Notes under the pieces: model-generated
What the model saw: the letters and a program-made list of their open reading frames with translations, nothing else
What the model was told of the DNA's origin: nothing
Database searches by the model: none
Program-made: the position numbers and the translations under genes
NCBI GenBank assembly: GCA_047967505.1
Contig: CM106538.1
Direction: 5' to 3' (one strand)
From: Dipteris shenzhenensis
Taxonomy: Eukaryota > Polypodiophyta > Polypodiopsida > Gleicheniales
Length of the DNA stretch: 64,000 nt
Part shown: one piece after another, positions 36,936 to 48,000 of the stretch
Layout: each line of letters starts with the position of its first letter
How positions within the stretch are numbered: position 1 is the first letter of the stretch

Positions 36936-37216
36936 AATCATGATAGAGAAAGACTTTATTTGATTTTCTTAGTTTATGTGCTCTCAAAATATGATAAATC
37001 TATTTGAATACAGCCCATGTAGTCTATAAACAAGTAAGATTGTTGTGTAGTTGACTTCACCTAGTAACATGATTGGGTTAAAGGAATTTTAGCTACACAT
37101 TGTGTGAGTCCTTTGGTAAAACAACTAGCTTTTTTGTCATTCGAAGTAGATGATAGAGCAAGCTTAATGCTCATTCATGTAGCTTTTGATAGATGTTTTC
37201 ATAGGTTCCAAAATGA

Positions 37217-37304
37217 AACTAAGTGGAATGTCGTCAAAGATGTCTTCATTTAACATTTCACTAAGTGGAATGTCGTCAAAGATGTCTTCATTTAGCATTA
37301 TGAA
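37217..37304 (+). repeat. 44-bp tandem duplication
   Basis: CTAAGTGGAATGTCGTCAAA through GATGTCTTCATTTA(A/G)CAT occurs twice in direct succession, differing by about one base. Confidence 0.9.
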
Positions 37305-37309
37305 ACTAA

Positions 37310-39050
37310 ACGTTTTAGTAAATGGGTTGTCTTGAAAGGTGTGTTCTTGTAGCATATTTGAAAGAATACTATAGATATTGTAAAAGTTGTACAAAATCAA
37401 GCATAGGAAGCATGAATGGGTGGAAGATTATCTCAGAAGATTCTAGACCCTTATGAGAAGAGTTCCTACTTGAAAGTCTTCTCAACAAGGGGCTAAAACC
37501 TCCCAACATAATATGTCACTAGCTACTCTTGTGCACTTGATCGTGCATTATAACTTCTACAATAGCTATACTATCATCTTATCTTTCTAAAAATGCTATA
37601 TTAATATGGCATCTAAAAAGACATCCCATTTAGTGAAATATTAAGTTTCATACCAAACAAATAGATTCATGGTTGCACCTTGCAAACTAAGTGGGAACAA
37701 ATTGATAGGGTCCTTATCATATGCATACCTTTGATAGTGTAGAAGGATCTAAATAAACTGTGAGTATCTAGATTTGCATGCCTCTTTCCTTAAAGTGGGA
37801 CAAAAGATCCTTGATCGTGCTTCTTGTGCATTTTTGCCATCATAATGGCAACTATACTAGTGAATCCGGCTCTATCTCATAGTTTTTCCAATCGTTACAT
37901 GCTTGAGTTTGCACGTTTGAGTCATTCAAATCATAAAACCTCTGATTTAAGAACTACTCTCATTCACATTTCCTATTTTTTCCCCATTTGATCCAATTTA
38001 GTTGAGCTTGAAACTCCATGACCTTCAAGGTCATGAGATTCATTTTCTTCAAATTCATCGCATTCTTCGTTAGATACTATAAGACATGTTGCCTATCTAC
38101 AAATAAGCCCTTCATCATCCATATAGAAGCCGTCATATGGCACAATCGCTTTACTAGAGACATTGCCAAAAAGTGGCAGGCATAGAAATGACCTACTTGT
38201 ATGCTTACATGGTATTGTACTAGGAAAGGGCATTTCTAAGAATAAAATATGCCCCTCACAGCACTTCCTATTGCGATAATGCAAAGCTCCCTATTTATTT
38301 GGACAAGATTGACTAATCCTACACCTCAACAGGACCTCAAGTAGCTTTGGGCATATTGCTAACCAATTACACAACCATCTAATTAAAAAATTAGAAGTGA
38401 TGTACTAGGACCATAGGTAGCTAGATATGCAATGTGAAGCTCCAAAGCACACACTTGTCTCTTGAGAAAGGAAACCCACTAGCTGCTGAACTTAGAAAAA
38501 GATTGTAGTAAAGGAGAGGACACCATTCACTAAGGCAAGAGTGAAACAAGGTTGAGAAAAGAGCAAGAATAAAAGAAGCAAAAAGGAGCAAATAAAACCT
38601 ATCACATGTGGCCAAAGTTCCACAATTTTGGGTGTATGTCATGAGGAAAATAGGTATGAAATATACTACTTTCCATATGTTGTGTGAATGCTCCCCCTTT
38701 GGAACATGCCCAAAATCCCTCCCTTGATCCAAATTACCACCAAGGGTTCCATATCTCAACTTGCTTTCTCCCTCAGCTTTTCTTCTTCTTTCCTCCGTTT
38801 AGTCCCTCATTCCACTCTCTTTTGCTCTACTATTATCAACACAAAAGTCTTTTGAATTGAACGTTTATGGAATTGTTACATTGCCGTGCTTACATAATGA
38901 AACCCCTAACCTCCCACATTAAATGTGACCATTAGATCCCAATAGCTTTTTATTACTCGGATTATGTAAGCACCTCATAGGGTGTGTATTGTGGCTCAAA
39001 GCAAGCACTCCTTTTTCTTTTCTTTTTTTCCACACCCACACACTTTTGGC
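37310..39050. other. Spacer, nothing recognised
   Basis: AT-rich with short frames only; no domain or LTR recognised. Confidence 0.4.
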
Positions 39051-39061
39051 CAATTATGATA

Positions 39062-39346
39062 GGCCAACCACTTGTGGCTTATGCTGAGAGGCAAAAGGTG
39101 ATCTTCTTGAGGGAATCGAGAGCAGACAGTCAGCCGGTTGCTCCTCAAAGGAGCACTCTTTTAAGTAGCATTTTGAAAGATTCGAAGTAAAACGAAGATT
39201 CCTCTTTTGAAGGCTCTCGACACGCAGTAGGTGATCTTCTGGAGGGGACCGACACAGGTAGTCCGCAAACTAGCACTCTTTTAAGTAGCATTTCGAAAAA
39301 TTCCAGCTGAAACAAAGATTCCCCTTATGAAGGCGGTGATAAATTG

Positions 39347-39377
<31 letters not shown>

Positions 39378-39602
39378 CATGTACATGGGCAATTGTCCAT
39401 GGCCTATGCCGAGAGGCAGCAGGTGAATGGAATGCAGGCAGCTAGCGAAGGTGGGCAAACGCTCGAACCGCATAGTGGCAACGCTCGAACCGCCCTGCCA
39501 CTATGCGGCGGCCGCCGCGGGAGCAAGAGAGAGAGAAACTGTGTTAAGTAGCATTTTGAAAGATTCGAAGTAAAACAAAAGATTCGCCTTTGGAGGCCTC
39601 AC
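39062..39602 (+). repeat. Three imperfect direct repeats upstream of the WRAP73-like exon
   Basis: The phrase AAGTAGCATTT(T/C)GAAA(G/A)ATTC followed by an AAGATTC-C-CTTTTGAAGG-like block occurs near 39157, 39275 and 39545. The upstream words GCTGAGAGGCA-AAGGTGAT and GCCGAGAGGCAGCAGGTGAA mark unit starts near 39081 and 39407. A (CT)n run at 39350-39374 interrupts the array. The units could be promoter-proximal repeats. Confidence 0.7.
39468..39508. promoter_or_regulatory. 13-bp perfect inverted repeat in a GC-rich patch
   Basis: CCGCATAGTGGCA (39468-39480) is followed after 15 bases by its exact reverse complement (39496-39508), inside a GC-rich island containing GGCGGCCGCCGCGG. It lies about 450 bp upstream of the WRAP73-like start codon. 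A regulatory role is inference only. Confidence 0.5.
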
Positions 39603-39956
39603 ATTATAAGGTGCGTTCTCTAAAGGCAGATTTTGTGTATTCGAAGAAGTTCACGATTTTGTGGATGTATTGATTTTGTGTATTCGAAGAAGTTCACGAT
39701 TCCCGCCATCCTGGGGTAAATCTTGTCCGTGCTCCTCCAGCCTTCTCTTGTTGTTGTTGGCTATGGCGCACCAGATCACATAGCATTTGTGCTGTCGATC
39801 CTGCTTCCATTTCCACATTACCTTCCCGATCTTGCTGTTACATACACGCTCCGAATTTTGAACAGTTCATTCTCTCCACTGGCGTCCGAATTCCCACAGC
39901 CTTCCCATCACGATGGAGCGTTTTGTCACGCGTGACTCTTGAGGCGATCTGGTGCA

Positions 39957-40073
39957 ATGGAGTTCAGCGACACCTATAAGCACACTGGTCCTTGCGCCTT
40001 TTCTCCAGATGCTCGGTTGCTGGCGGTTGCCGTGGATTACCGACTTGTGATCCGCGACGTTGTCTCACTCAAG
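39957..40073 (+). CDS. WRAP73: First exon of a WRAP73-like WD40-repeat protein
   Basis: A 39-codon exon starting ATGGAGTTC. Its product carries MEFSDTYKHTGPCAFSPDAR and then LAVAVDYRLVIRDV-VSLK, the N-terminus I know from plant WRAP73/WDR8 WD40 proteins, which act at spindle poles or the microtubule organiser in animals and fungi; the plant role is less clear. It ends at AAG/GT (donor at 40074), where the family continues with the VVQLFSC block; the sequence after the GT does not. I searched by eye and found no second exon in the window, so the gene either has a very long intron filled by the transposons to the right or is a truncated copy. Promoter is probably within 39.6-39.95 kb. Confidence 0.65.
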
Positions 40074-41830
40074 GTCTTCTTTGTGTTCTCCTCCTCTATT
40101 CTTCCTCAGAATCCTGTTTCCTGTCGGAGTTTAAATGCAGGACATCCCAATCACGGTACCACACTGTACTCCGAGTTCTGGGTATCCAGGTCCTTCTAGG
40201 AGGTCGCTTAGCCATGGTTGCTGTTATAACGATTAGTGATTTCCAACGAGTCTCCGAGTGCCCGTTTGTTTCTTTGTTTCGTATAGGCCGGAGAAACCCT
40301 GTTCTTCATCCCCGACCTGGGTGGTGTTATTATGTCCTGGCGGTTAGAGGGTCATAAAAGCTCGTTTTTTGGAGATGTGAAGCCTTTTCCTGTTGAGAGG
40401 CCTTGAAGCTAAAGCGGTTGCGTTGAAAGCTGTTACCCTCTCGTTCTCTCAACACATATTAGATTGAAGTAGGAACGTACATTCTTTAGAGCGAGTCAAA
40501 GTTCAAATAGTAAAAGGTTTTTCACACAAATAGCCAAGCGAATACCGTTGTAGCCTCTCATCGGAGGAAAAAAAGCTTCGCTTCATGTTGGCAAGAAAGG
40601 CTCACGTCGACCTTGAGGTGAATGTCTGGGTTATTCCTCCCCGGTGGCACCAAAGATATGGATTAGGATTCCAAGCTGCCCATCATTTCCCAAGCCGTGG
40701 CCTGCGCATGATGTAGGGGTAGGTCTACACATGGCATCTGCTCTTTCCCAAAGCCACGGCCATCATCGGGTGATTACTCTTCATTACGAAGAACAGCCAC
40801 TAGGTATAGCTTGGCACCTAGGCAGAGGTGGGGATGAGTTGTCCTGCCTCGCAAGCCATTGATTTCAGGAGATACTCGATAGCTTGGCAATATAAGGAAA
40901 TGGGAGTGGTGTTACCTCAGCTTTGAAATCTGTAGCGTTGATTGTGGCTCTCTTTCAGTCTATAGGAGAGATGATATGCTGAATTCTAGGCACAATGGGA
41001 GGCAGCCTCAAAGATTGGAGAAATGGTTTCTTTTTCCACTAGCATGCATAAAATAGTGGCACTCGTCATCCGTTGCGTGGTGCTTCACCAACTAGGGATT
41101 ACATTCCCTCTTGTGGTGTCCTACCTCTGGTTGTGTTGACATTCTTTGGCTCGTGAAATGTGCAACCGAGATAAGTTGTTTAAAGCCTTAGAATACTAAA
41201 TTACATATGGCCCTATGAGTTGAGAGAGGTGAACATTTTTTTACAAGGATCCAGAAGCAATAGATGGAAAACCTTCATAGGCACCTATTAGGCAGACCTC
41301 TTTATCTTTGTCTGTCTTACACATACAAGACATGCCCTAAAATTGGAGGGGAAGGCACAGTTTTCGTGGAAGAAGTGGGGGATTAAAGCAATATGGACAG
41401 AGATTAATGAGGTTTTGACAGTGGCCCATTGGAAGGCAGCCAAAAGGCTATAAGGATACACCACAGGTACTTCAAATTATGGAGAAGAGACCATGCTGGC
41501 TGATGCTACCGCCCACTGGTGTGACAATCAAAGGTTTTGGACGAAGTATCCTGCCATCCACATCAGAATCAAGCGCACCGAGCTTCAACACCAACTTATT
41601 ACAAAAAGAATGGAGAAATTCATCTTATGTATTGCAGTCCAAAAGAGCAAATGACAGATTGCAGCACAAAATGAGCAAGCAGGAAGACATATCCAGAATG
41701 ACATGTGGTGTTGATCACCATTGACTGGTTTCCAGAGCAGCAAGGGGTGTGCTTGTGGGGCATTTAAGCAGCCCACTGGAGCACGAAGGCTGACAGATGA
41801 TCGGAAGTGCTAGGAGGAGGTAGAACGCAG
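40074..41830. other. Probable intron sequence, no exon recognised
   Basis: Short frames only. I looked for the next WRAP73 motifs (LDKI-YIEW, LCGLYKRP) and did not find them. Confidence 0.4.
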
Positions 41831-41856
41831 TTCTGAAGGTGCTAGGCGTCCACATC

Positions 41857-42750
41857 TAGGCAGTAACTTAGCTGCTAGATGGTAGCACATTGAGCACGCT
41901 TTTGTATCAGGTTTTGTCCATCATTAAAGCAATCTGTAATACATATTTTGTTGTTCCACTCTACGATGCATTGTTCAAGATTTGTGTCTGTATCTATCTC
42001 TATCTACAATTGTGTGCAGTTAGAAAGGAGTGAGATTTGATTTTAGCATTGTGTGATTCCTGTGCATTTGTATACATTCTTCTATTGGGGTAATGTTGGT
42101 ATCAGAGCCACGACGAGGAAGGCTCACAAGTGCACGGAGCTTGGAGATGAGAACCTTTGAAAGGAGATCTCAGTTCAGGCTTGTGAAGTTCCTGAAATAG
42201 ACTCAACTTAGATGCACCTGATACAAATACTAGCCATCCCTCACTAGGGCACAACTGTCTGAATCTTGGTCACCTTCCTTCTCACAAATGTACATGTCCT
42301 TCAACCAAAAGAATTGACTTCAATTTTCATTGAGATCTCCTCGCAAAAGTTCTCATCTCCAAGTTCCACACACTTGTGAATCTTCCTCAGGGCTCTTGGA
42401 ACAGAAGAATGTATAGAAATGTGGCACATGAATCACACAATGCTAAAATCAAGTCTTGCTCTGTTCTATCGTGCACACGATTGTAGATAGAGATAGATGT
42501 AGACACAAATCTTGAACAACGCATAAAGGAGTGGAACAACGAAATATGTATTATAGATTGCTCCAATGCCACATACAAAAGTGTGCTCAATGTGCCATCA
42601 TCTAGGAGCTAGGTACTACCTAGTCAACGCCCATGTTTGAAGGATAGGTACATCTATGAGAAGAAGGTGACCAAGATTCACGCAGTTGTGCCCTAGTGAG
42701 GGATTGCTAGTATTTATAGCAGCTGCATTTGTGTTGAGTCTATTTCGGGC
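41857..42750. mobile_element. LTR-element relic with an inverted self-copy (order A, B inverted, A inverted, B)
   Basis: Block A (41857-42178) looks like an LTR and leader, and contains TGGTATCAGAGC at 42097-42108, identical to an initiator-tRNA-Met primer-binding site. The minus strand at about 42326-42625 repeats A at roughly 80-85% identity, for example ACAAATCTTGAACAA against TTGTTCAAGATTTGT. Block B on the minus strand (about 42183-42325) reappears on the plus strand at 42632-42750 (GTGACCAAGATTCA, GTGCCCTAGTGAGGGAT, GTTGAGTCTATTTC). The unit AB therefore sits inverted between an A and a B. The second copy's primer-site region is degraded. No pol frame is present. Confidence 0.65.
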
Positions 42751-42759
42751 TACACATGT

Positions 42760-43203
42760 GCTGACCCCAAACTTGTGTTACAGTAGCTTTGGTTAGGAGC
42801 AAAGCCGCTGCTGGAAGATTGAGACGGACAGTGGCCAGCACTACATCACTGGCTATGCATTAGTAGGACCTTGCCCCCTCTCGAGCTCCCCATGACATTT
42901 GCACCTTGTGAGGGCCCATTTTACTGGCTAGAGCCAGCATGGCCTGTTTACATGGATTGATCGACATGATGATGAGGATTGTGATAATGATGATGATGTC
43001 ATCTTATTGATGATATGACTATGTGCTACTTAGGACTTAGCATTCAGCATGGGTGATGATGCTTGTTTGGTAGCTCCACCCTTTCTGCTTGTTGTATCAG
43101 GTTTTCTACCATTCTCATAGACCCATCGGTCTTTCGTAGACTGTAATAAACTTTCTTTCTTTCTCTATTCTCTCTCTCTCTCTCTCTCATACACACACAC
43201 ACA
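42760..43203. other. Spacer with microsatellites before LINE A
   Basis: Nothing coding. It contains AATAAACTTTCTTTC near 43146, then (CT)n at about 43170-43188 and (AC)n at 43190-43203 directly abutting the LINE poly-T. Confidence 0.5.
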
Positions 43204-43319
43204 TTTTTTTTTTTGGGGTGAAATCTTTGATTGATTATATTACATGAGTTGCAACCTTAAAAAAAGGTGCTACAATTACATCAACTGAAAATTTCAGTAT
43301 ATGCCAAAAAGAGCTCGTG

Positions 43320-44037
43320 ATCTATGCAGTGGGTTTGCAAGCAATCAAAGAAAGATTGCTACAGAGAACACCTGAAAAAGCCAAACAGAGAGAAAGTAGG
43401 ATCACCAAAGACTTTACAATTTCTATATGTCCATAAAGTCCATAGTGCCCAGTAGTGAACCCAAACAAAGAAAAGATGAAACTCCTGTTTGGATGGATGA
43501 AACCCAAATAGCCAGAAGAACTTCCCAAACGGAACAGATGGGAATCCTGCTTGCAAGCGCTGTCGTATGGCAAGTAAAATTGAATATATGCCACAACGAT
43601 GGACTGCACTATTCAAAGACGAATGTGCAAAGGCTAGGTTGCGAGTTTCCAATACTCAAGCTTTTTCCGAAGCTTAGCCAAAACCCAATCAGTTTGTTGT
43701 CGGCGAGTGAGTTCCTACCCGAAAGGGTAACCAAGATGACGAACGAATTGAGTGGGTGGAATGATATCCCCGGGCCATAATAGACTATGCTAGTCTTTGG
43801 AATGCAAAGGGAGCAGCTTAGATTTTTGAAAATTAACATGAAGACCAGCTGCCAAACCATAAACAGAGAGGGCCTGCATCAAGGCACCAAGATCATGGGG
43901 CATATTCTTCGGGGTAAAGAAAGAATCATCAGCATAAGCTTGAGCAACCATGCTGCGATTAGCATCTGATTCCAAGCCATGAAGTGACCCTGTAGCCACA
44001 AGATGATCAATATATTGCAGCATAGGATGAGTAGCGA
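43320..44037 (-). pseudogene. LINE A ORF2, C-terminal part (RT second half, truncated zf-RVT)
   Basis: It contains AYADDSFFTPKN, the RT catalytic block (Y-ADD), followed by GLAAGLHVNFQKSKLL. Compared with LINE B, about 620 bp are missing around 43565 (LINE B 60272-60887), which removes the end of the RT thumb and most of the zf-RVT region. The gene is dead. Confidence 0.85.
44033..44037 (+). repeat. Target-site duplication AGCGA, left copy of gypsy insertion
   Basis: It precedes TGTTACGC of the left LTR and matches the five bases at 50231-50235. Removing one copy and the element restores the LINE RT codons (YAIA-THPM). Confidence 0.95.
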
Positions 44038-44508
44038 TGTTACGCTCTAGCCGAGGTAGCATGACCTCGGAAGAATCAGTCGACATTTCCCTTATAGGAT
44101 CTATTTTTGTAATCTATGTGTTTGCGCTTTATGTAAATGATCGGGAGGGATTAATGTCAAGGTCCTAGGTGAGGGCTGATAGCACCAGACTAGATAGATC
44201 TGAGACCAGGGGCCTAGTGCAAAGAATGTGCCTAGGGGCAAGGAATTAAATGCATCCCAAGAGAGGGGTGAAATGTTGCATTAGAAAGGCCCTATATGGA
44301 TGACATGTGGCATCTAGATCTATCTAGGGATTTGGGGTCTGTCAAAGCTTGAGAGAGAAGGGGAGAATAAAGGGATTTACGTGATTTTGAGATAGCTCTC
44401 TCTCTCTCTCTCTCTTGCTGTGAAGCTTTGGCAGTTTGGCTGGGTGGAAGATCAAGGTGCTACTCCCGTGATCGGAACTAGAGACTAGGATAGTAAATAG
44501 TGGTAACA
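44038..44508 (+). mobile_element. Gypsy LTR 1 (5' LTR in plus orientation), 471 bp
   Basis: Begins TGTTACGCTC and ends GTGGTAACA, so the ends are the inverted repeat TGTTAC/GTAACA. It contains a (CT)10 run. By eye it is identical to LTR 3 and differs from LTR 2 at two places (44337 and 44468). Confidence 0.97.
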
Positions 44509-44511
44509 ATT

Positions 44512-44529
44512 TGGTATCAGAGCCAGGTT
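44512..44529 (+). promoter_or_regulatory. Primer-binding site for initiator tRNA-Met, exactly 18 nt
   Basis: TGGTATCAGAGCCAGGTT is the complement of the last 18 nt of plant initiator tRNA-Met. It is separated from LTR 1 by ATT and from the inverted LTR 2 by AAT, so it forms the exact centre of the LTR palindrome. Confidence 0.95.
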
Positions 44530-44532
44530 AAT

Positions 44533-45003
44533 TGTTACCACTATTTACTATCCTAGTCTCTAGTTCCGATCATGGGAGTAGCACCTTGATCTTCCACCCA
44601 GCCAAACTGCCAAAGCTTCACAGCAAGAGAGAGAGAGAGAGAGAGCTATCTCAAAATCACGTAAATCCCTTTATTCTCCCCTTCTCTCTCAAGCTTTGAC
44701 AGATCCCAAATCCCTAGATAGATCTAGATGCCACATGTCATCCATATAGGGCCTTTCTAATGCAACATTTCACCCCTCTCTTGGGATGCATTTAATTCCT
44801 TGCCCCTAGGCACATTCTTTGCACTAGGCCCCTGGTCTCAGATCTATCTAGTCTGGTGCTATCAGCCCTCACCTAGGACCTTGACATTAATCCCTCCCGA
44901 TCATTTACATAAAGCGCAAACACATAGATTACAAAAATAGATCCTATAAGGGAAATGTCGACTGATTCTTCCGAGGTCATGCTACCTCGGCTAGAGCGTA
45001 ACA
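44533..45003 (-). mobile_element. Gypsy LTR 2 (3' LTR of the inverted gag-pol), 471 bp
   Basis: Reverse complement of LTR 1, same length, at least two substitutions. It is preceded on the minus strand by the polypurine tract and pol stop, so it is the genuine 3' LTR of the minus-strand gag-pol. Confidence 0.96.
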
Positions 45004-45015
45004 TTCCTTCCCTCT
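45004..45015 (-). promoter_or_regulatory. Polypurine tract of the inverted gypsy body
   Basis: On the minus strand AGAGGGAAGGAA follows the pol stop codon TGA directly and abuts TGTTACGC of LTR 2. It primes plus-strand DNA synthesis in LTR elements. Confidence 0.9.
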
Positions 45016-48000
45016 TCAGACATCAGCGTCCTCGATGATAAAGTCTGGGAACACTCTCCGCAACTGATATACGGATTCCCAGGTAGCTTCGGATAGACGC
45101 TGACCATGCCATGCAACCAACACCGTGGGTATCTTCCGATTTCGTATTTGCATTGTTCCTCGGTCCAGGATTCTTGTTGGTTTGCGCCTTGCAATATCCT
45201 CTATCTCCTGAAACAAAACCACACCTTCGATTAGTGAGTCACCAGTATGTAAAAATTTCTTTAAACGTGAAACATGAAAAACCGGGTGCACCTTACACCC
45301 CTGTGGTAATTCTAATTTATAGGCTACACTGCCTACTCTCTTTAGAATTAACCACGGCCCACAGTATCGAGGTGATAACTTAGCACACTCTCCTGAAGTC
45401 AACGACTTCGAGTGCGAAGGAATTCTGAGAAAAACTTTTTCTCCTTCTTCAAATACTCTTATAGACCGATTTTCATCCGCATACACCTTGGCTCTATCCA
45501 TAGCCTGGTGGATGTTAGCTCTCGCAAGTGCTAGCATCTCCCGCATCTGAACTACAAAGTTCGCGGCACTAGGCACTTTCTGAGGTACTCCAACTATAGT
45601 TGGATTGGCTGGTCTATAACCATAGTTCAGCTCAAACGGACTGAACCTAGTAGATGAATGTTTCCTATCATTGTAGGCAAACTCCAACAATGGCAACCAC
45701 TTGTCCCATGTATGTTGCCTCAATGACACATATGCTCTCAGCATATCCTCTAAAGTCTGGTTGACTCTCTCCGTCTGACCATCCGTCTCAGGATGATCCC
45801 CACTACTCATTCCCAACTCAGTCCTTAGTGTCTCAAATACCGCTGTCCAAAAGTGACCGGTAAACCTGACATCTCTGTCTGACACTATGGATCTAGGCAA
45901 TCCATGCAGACGAAATATATGTCTAATAAACAACTCCGCTACTTGCGGGGCACTAATAGACTCTCTAGTCGGAATGAAGTGAGCCATCTTGGTTAGACGA
46001 TCAACCACCACAAGGATAGAATTATACCCTCCTTGTGTTGCAGGTAGTCCTACAATAAAATCCATGGAAATGCTCTCCCACTTGCTTAGTGGTATTTCCA
46101 AGGGCTGTAAAAGTCCGGGTGGCTTCACCCGTTCGGCCTTACTTACCTGACACGAGAAACACCGTGTCACATATTCATGAATATGCTTTTTCATCTTTGG
46201 CCAAAAGAAATCTCGCTTCACGAGATCATATGTCTTCTCGACTCCTGGATGTCCCGCACATGGGCTATCATCATGGCATTGTCGGATGACTCTCTGCCTG
46301 AGATCATTCTGACCAGGTACTACAACCTTGCCATTTCTAACTAGCATACCATCCCTTATGGTATATCTTGCATAAGTTTGGCCTTTTTTGGATGCCAGGT
46401 CATCCTTTTCATTTTCCCCGGGTTTTAACACATGAGCCTTAGGCCATAAGCTCTGGACAAACTCGTCCACCTTCTGAGTTTCTCTGATCTCGGTCATTAG
46501 AGCACTCTCTAATACCGTGAAACTCAGGTTGTGCATAATGCGAGACAACGCATCAGCTACCTTATTGTCTTTTCCTCTTCGGTACCGAATCGTTAGATTA
46601 AACTCCTGCATGAGCTCTGCCCACCTAGCTTGGCGGCCCCTCAAGTCAGGCTGTTTACAAAAATGTTTCAGAGTATCATGATCCACATCCACATAAAACT
46701 CTGAACCATATAGATAATGCCTCCATGTTTCCAAAGCATGGATAACAGCATACAACTCCAATTCATGAGTTGGCCAATTCCTTTGAGAGGGAGAAAGCTT
46801 CTTGCTTTCGAAGGCTACTGGCCTTCCCTCTTGAAGGAGGACTGCTCCTACCGCAATGCCACTTGCATCGGTTTCTAGGAACAACGGTTTCTGGGGATCA
46901 ACTATTTTTAACACCGGTCCTGAGACCACAGCTTGTTTTATGGTGTTAAAACTTTCCTGTTGATTCTGTCCCCAAATAAAAGGTACTTTATCTGAGGTCA
47001 GATCAGTCAATGGCGATATTATTTCGGAATATCCTTTGATATGCCTTCTATAAAACTGGACAAATCCCAAGAATGATCGCAACGCGGTCAGACTCTGAGG
47101 GATTGGCCAAGTTAGTATCGCAGCCACTTTCTTCGGATCCATTTCTACCCCCTGTGGAGTAATTATGAACCCTAGATACTCAAGCCTAACCATACACAGT
47201 ATAGTTTTCTTTTTATTCACATAAAGACTGGCTTTCCTCAAAGTACTGAACACTATCCTTAAGTGTTCACGATGTTCAGTAAGACTTTTACTGAATATCA
47301 AAATGTCGTCAATAAAATGTACCACGAACTTTTCGATATACGGTCGTAGTAAGTCGTTCATAAGCATGACAAAGGTCGCTGGAGCATTGGTAAGTCCGAA
47401 GGGCATTACCCAAAACTCATAATGACCAAACCTGCTCCTAAAAGCGGTTTTATGCACATCCTCGGCTCTAATCCGGATCTGATGATAGCCGCACTTAAGA
47501 TCTATCTTGCTGAAAATCACGGCTCCATGTAATGCATCTAGCAAATCATCAATCCGAGCCATCGGATACCTGTGCTTGACAGTGATATTATTCAATGCTC
47601 TGTAATCTATACAGAGGCGAAACGTATCATCCTTTTTCCTCTTTAATATCACTGGTGAAGCAAAAGGTGAGAAACTTGGTTGAATCTGTCCCAGCTTGAG
47701 GTATTCTTCCAGTTGCCTACGCACCTCCGCTTCCTCAGTAAAACTCATTCTATAGGGAGGTCTATTTACAGGCTCTGCCCCCGGGATCAGTTCAATCTTA
47801 TGCTGAACTTTCCGCTCTGGAGGTAACCCATAAGGTAGTTCATCCCTAAAGCATTCAGAGAACTCCTCTGTTATAAGATTAGCCAGCTTGGCCATCTCAT
47901 CACTTTGCGTAACATCAGTGCTAGCCGAAGACTCATCCACCGACTCTACCGATGCTGTGCAAAGGTATAAAGACTCTACTTGAGCCTTTCTGATTTCCAT

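Noticed and set aside
44038-45003. Two separate solo LTRs or a MITE-like inverted repeat
   Set aside because: The target-site duplication spans the whole 44038-50230 unit, and the polypurine tract ties LTR 2 to the inverted pol, so these are parts of one insertion.
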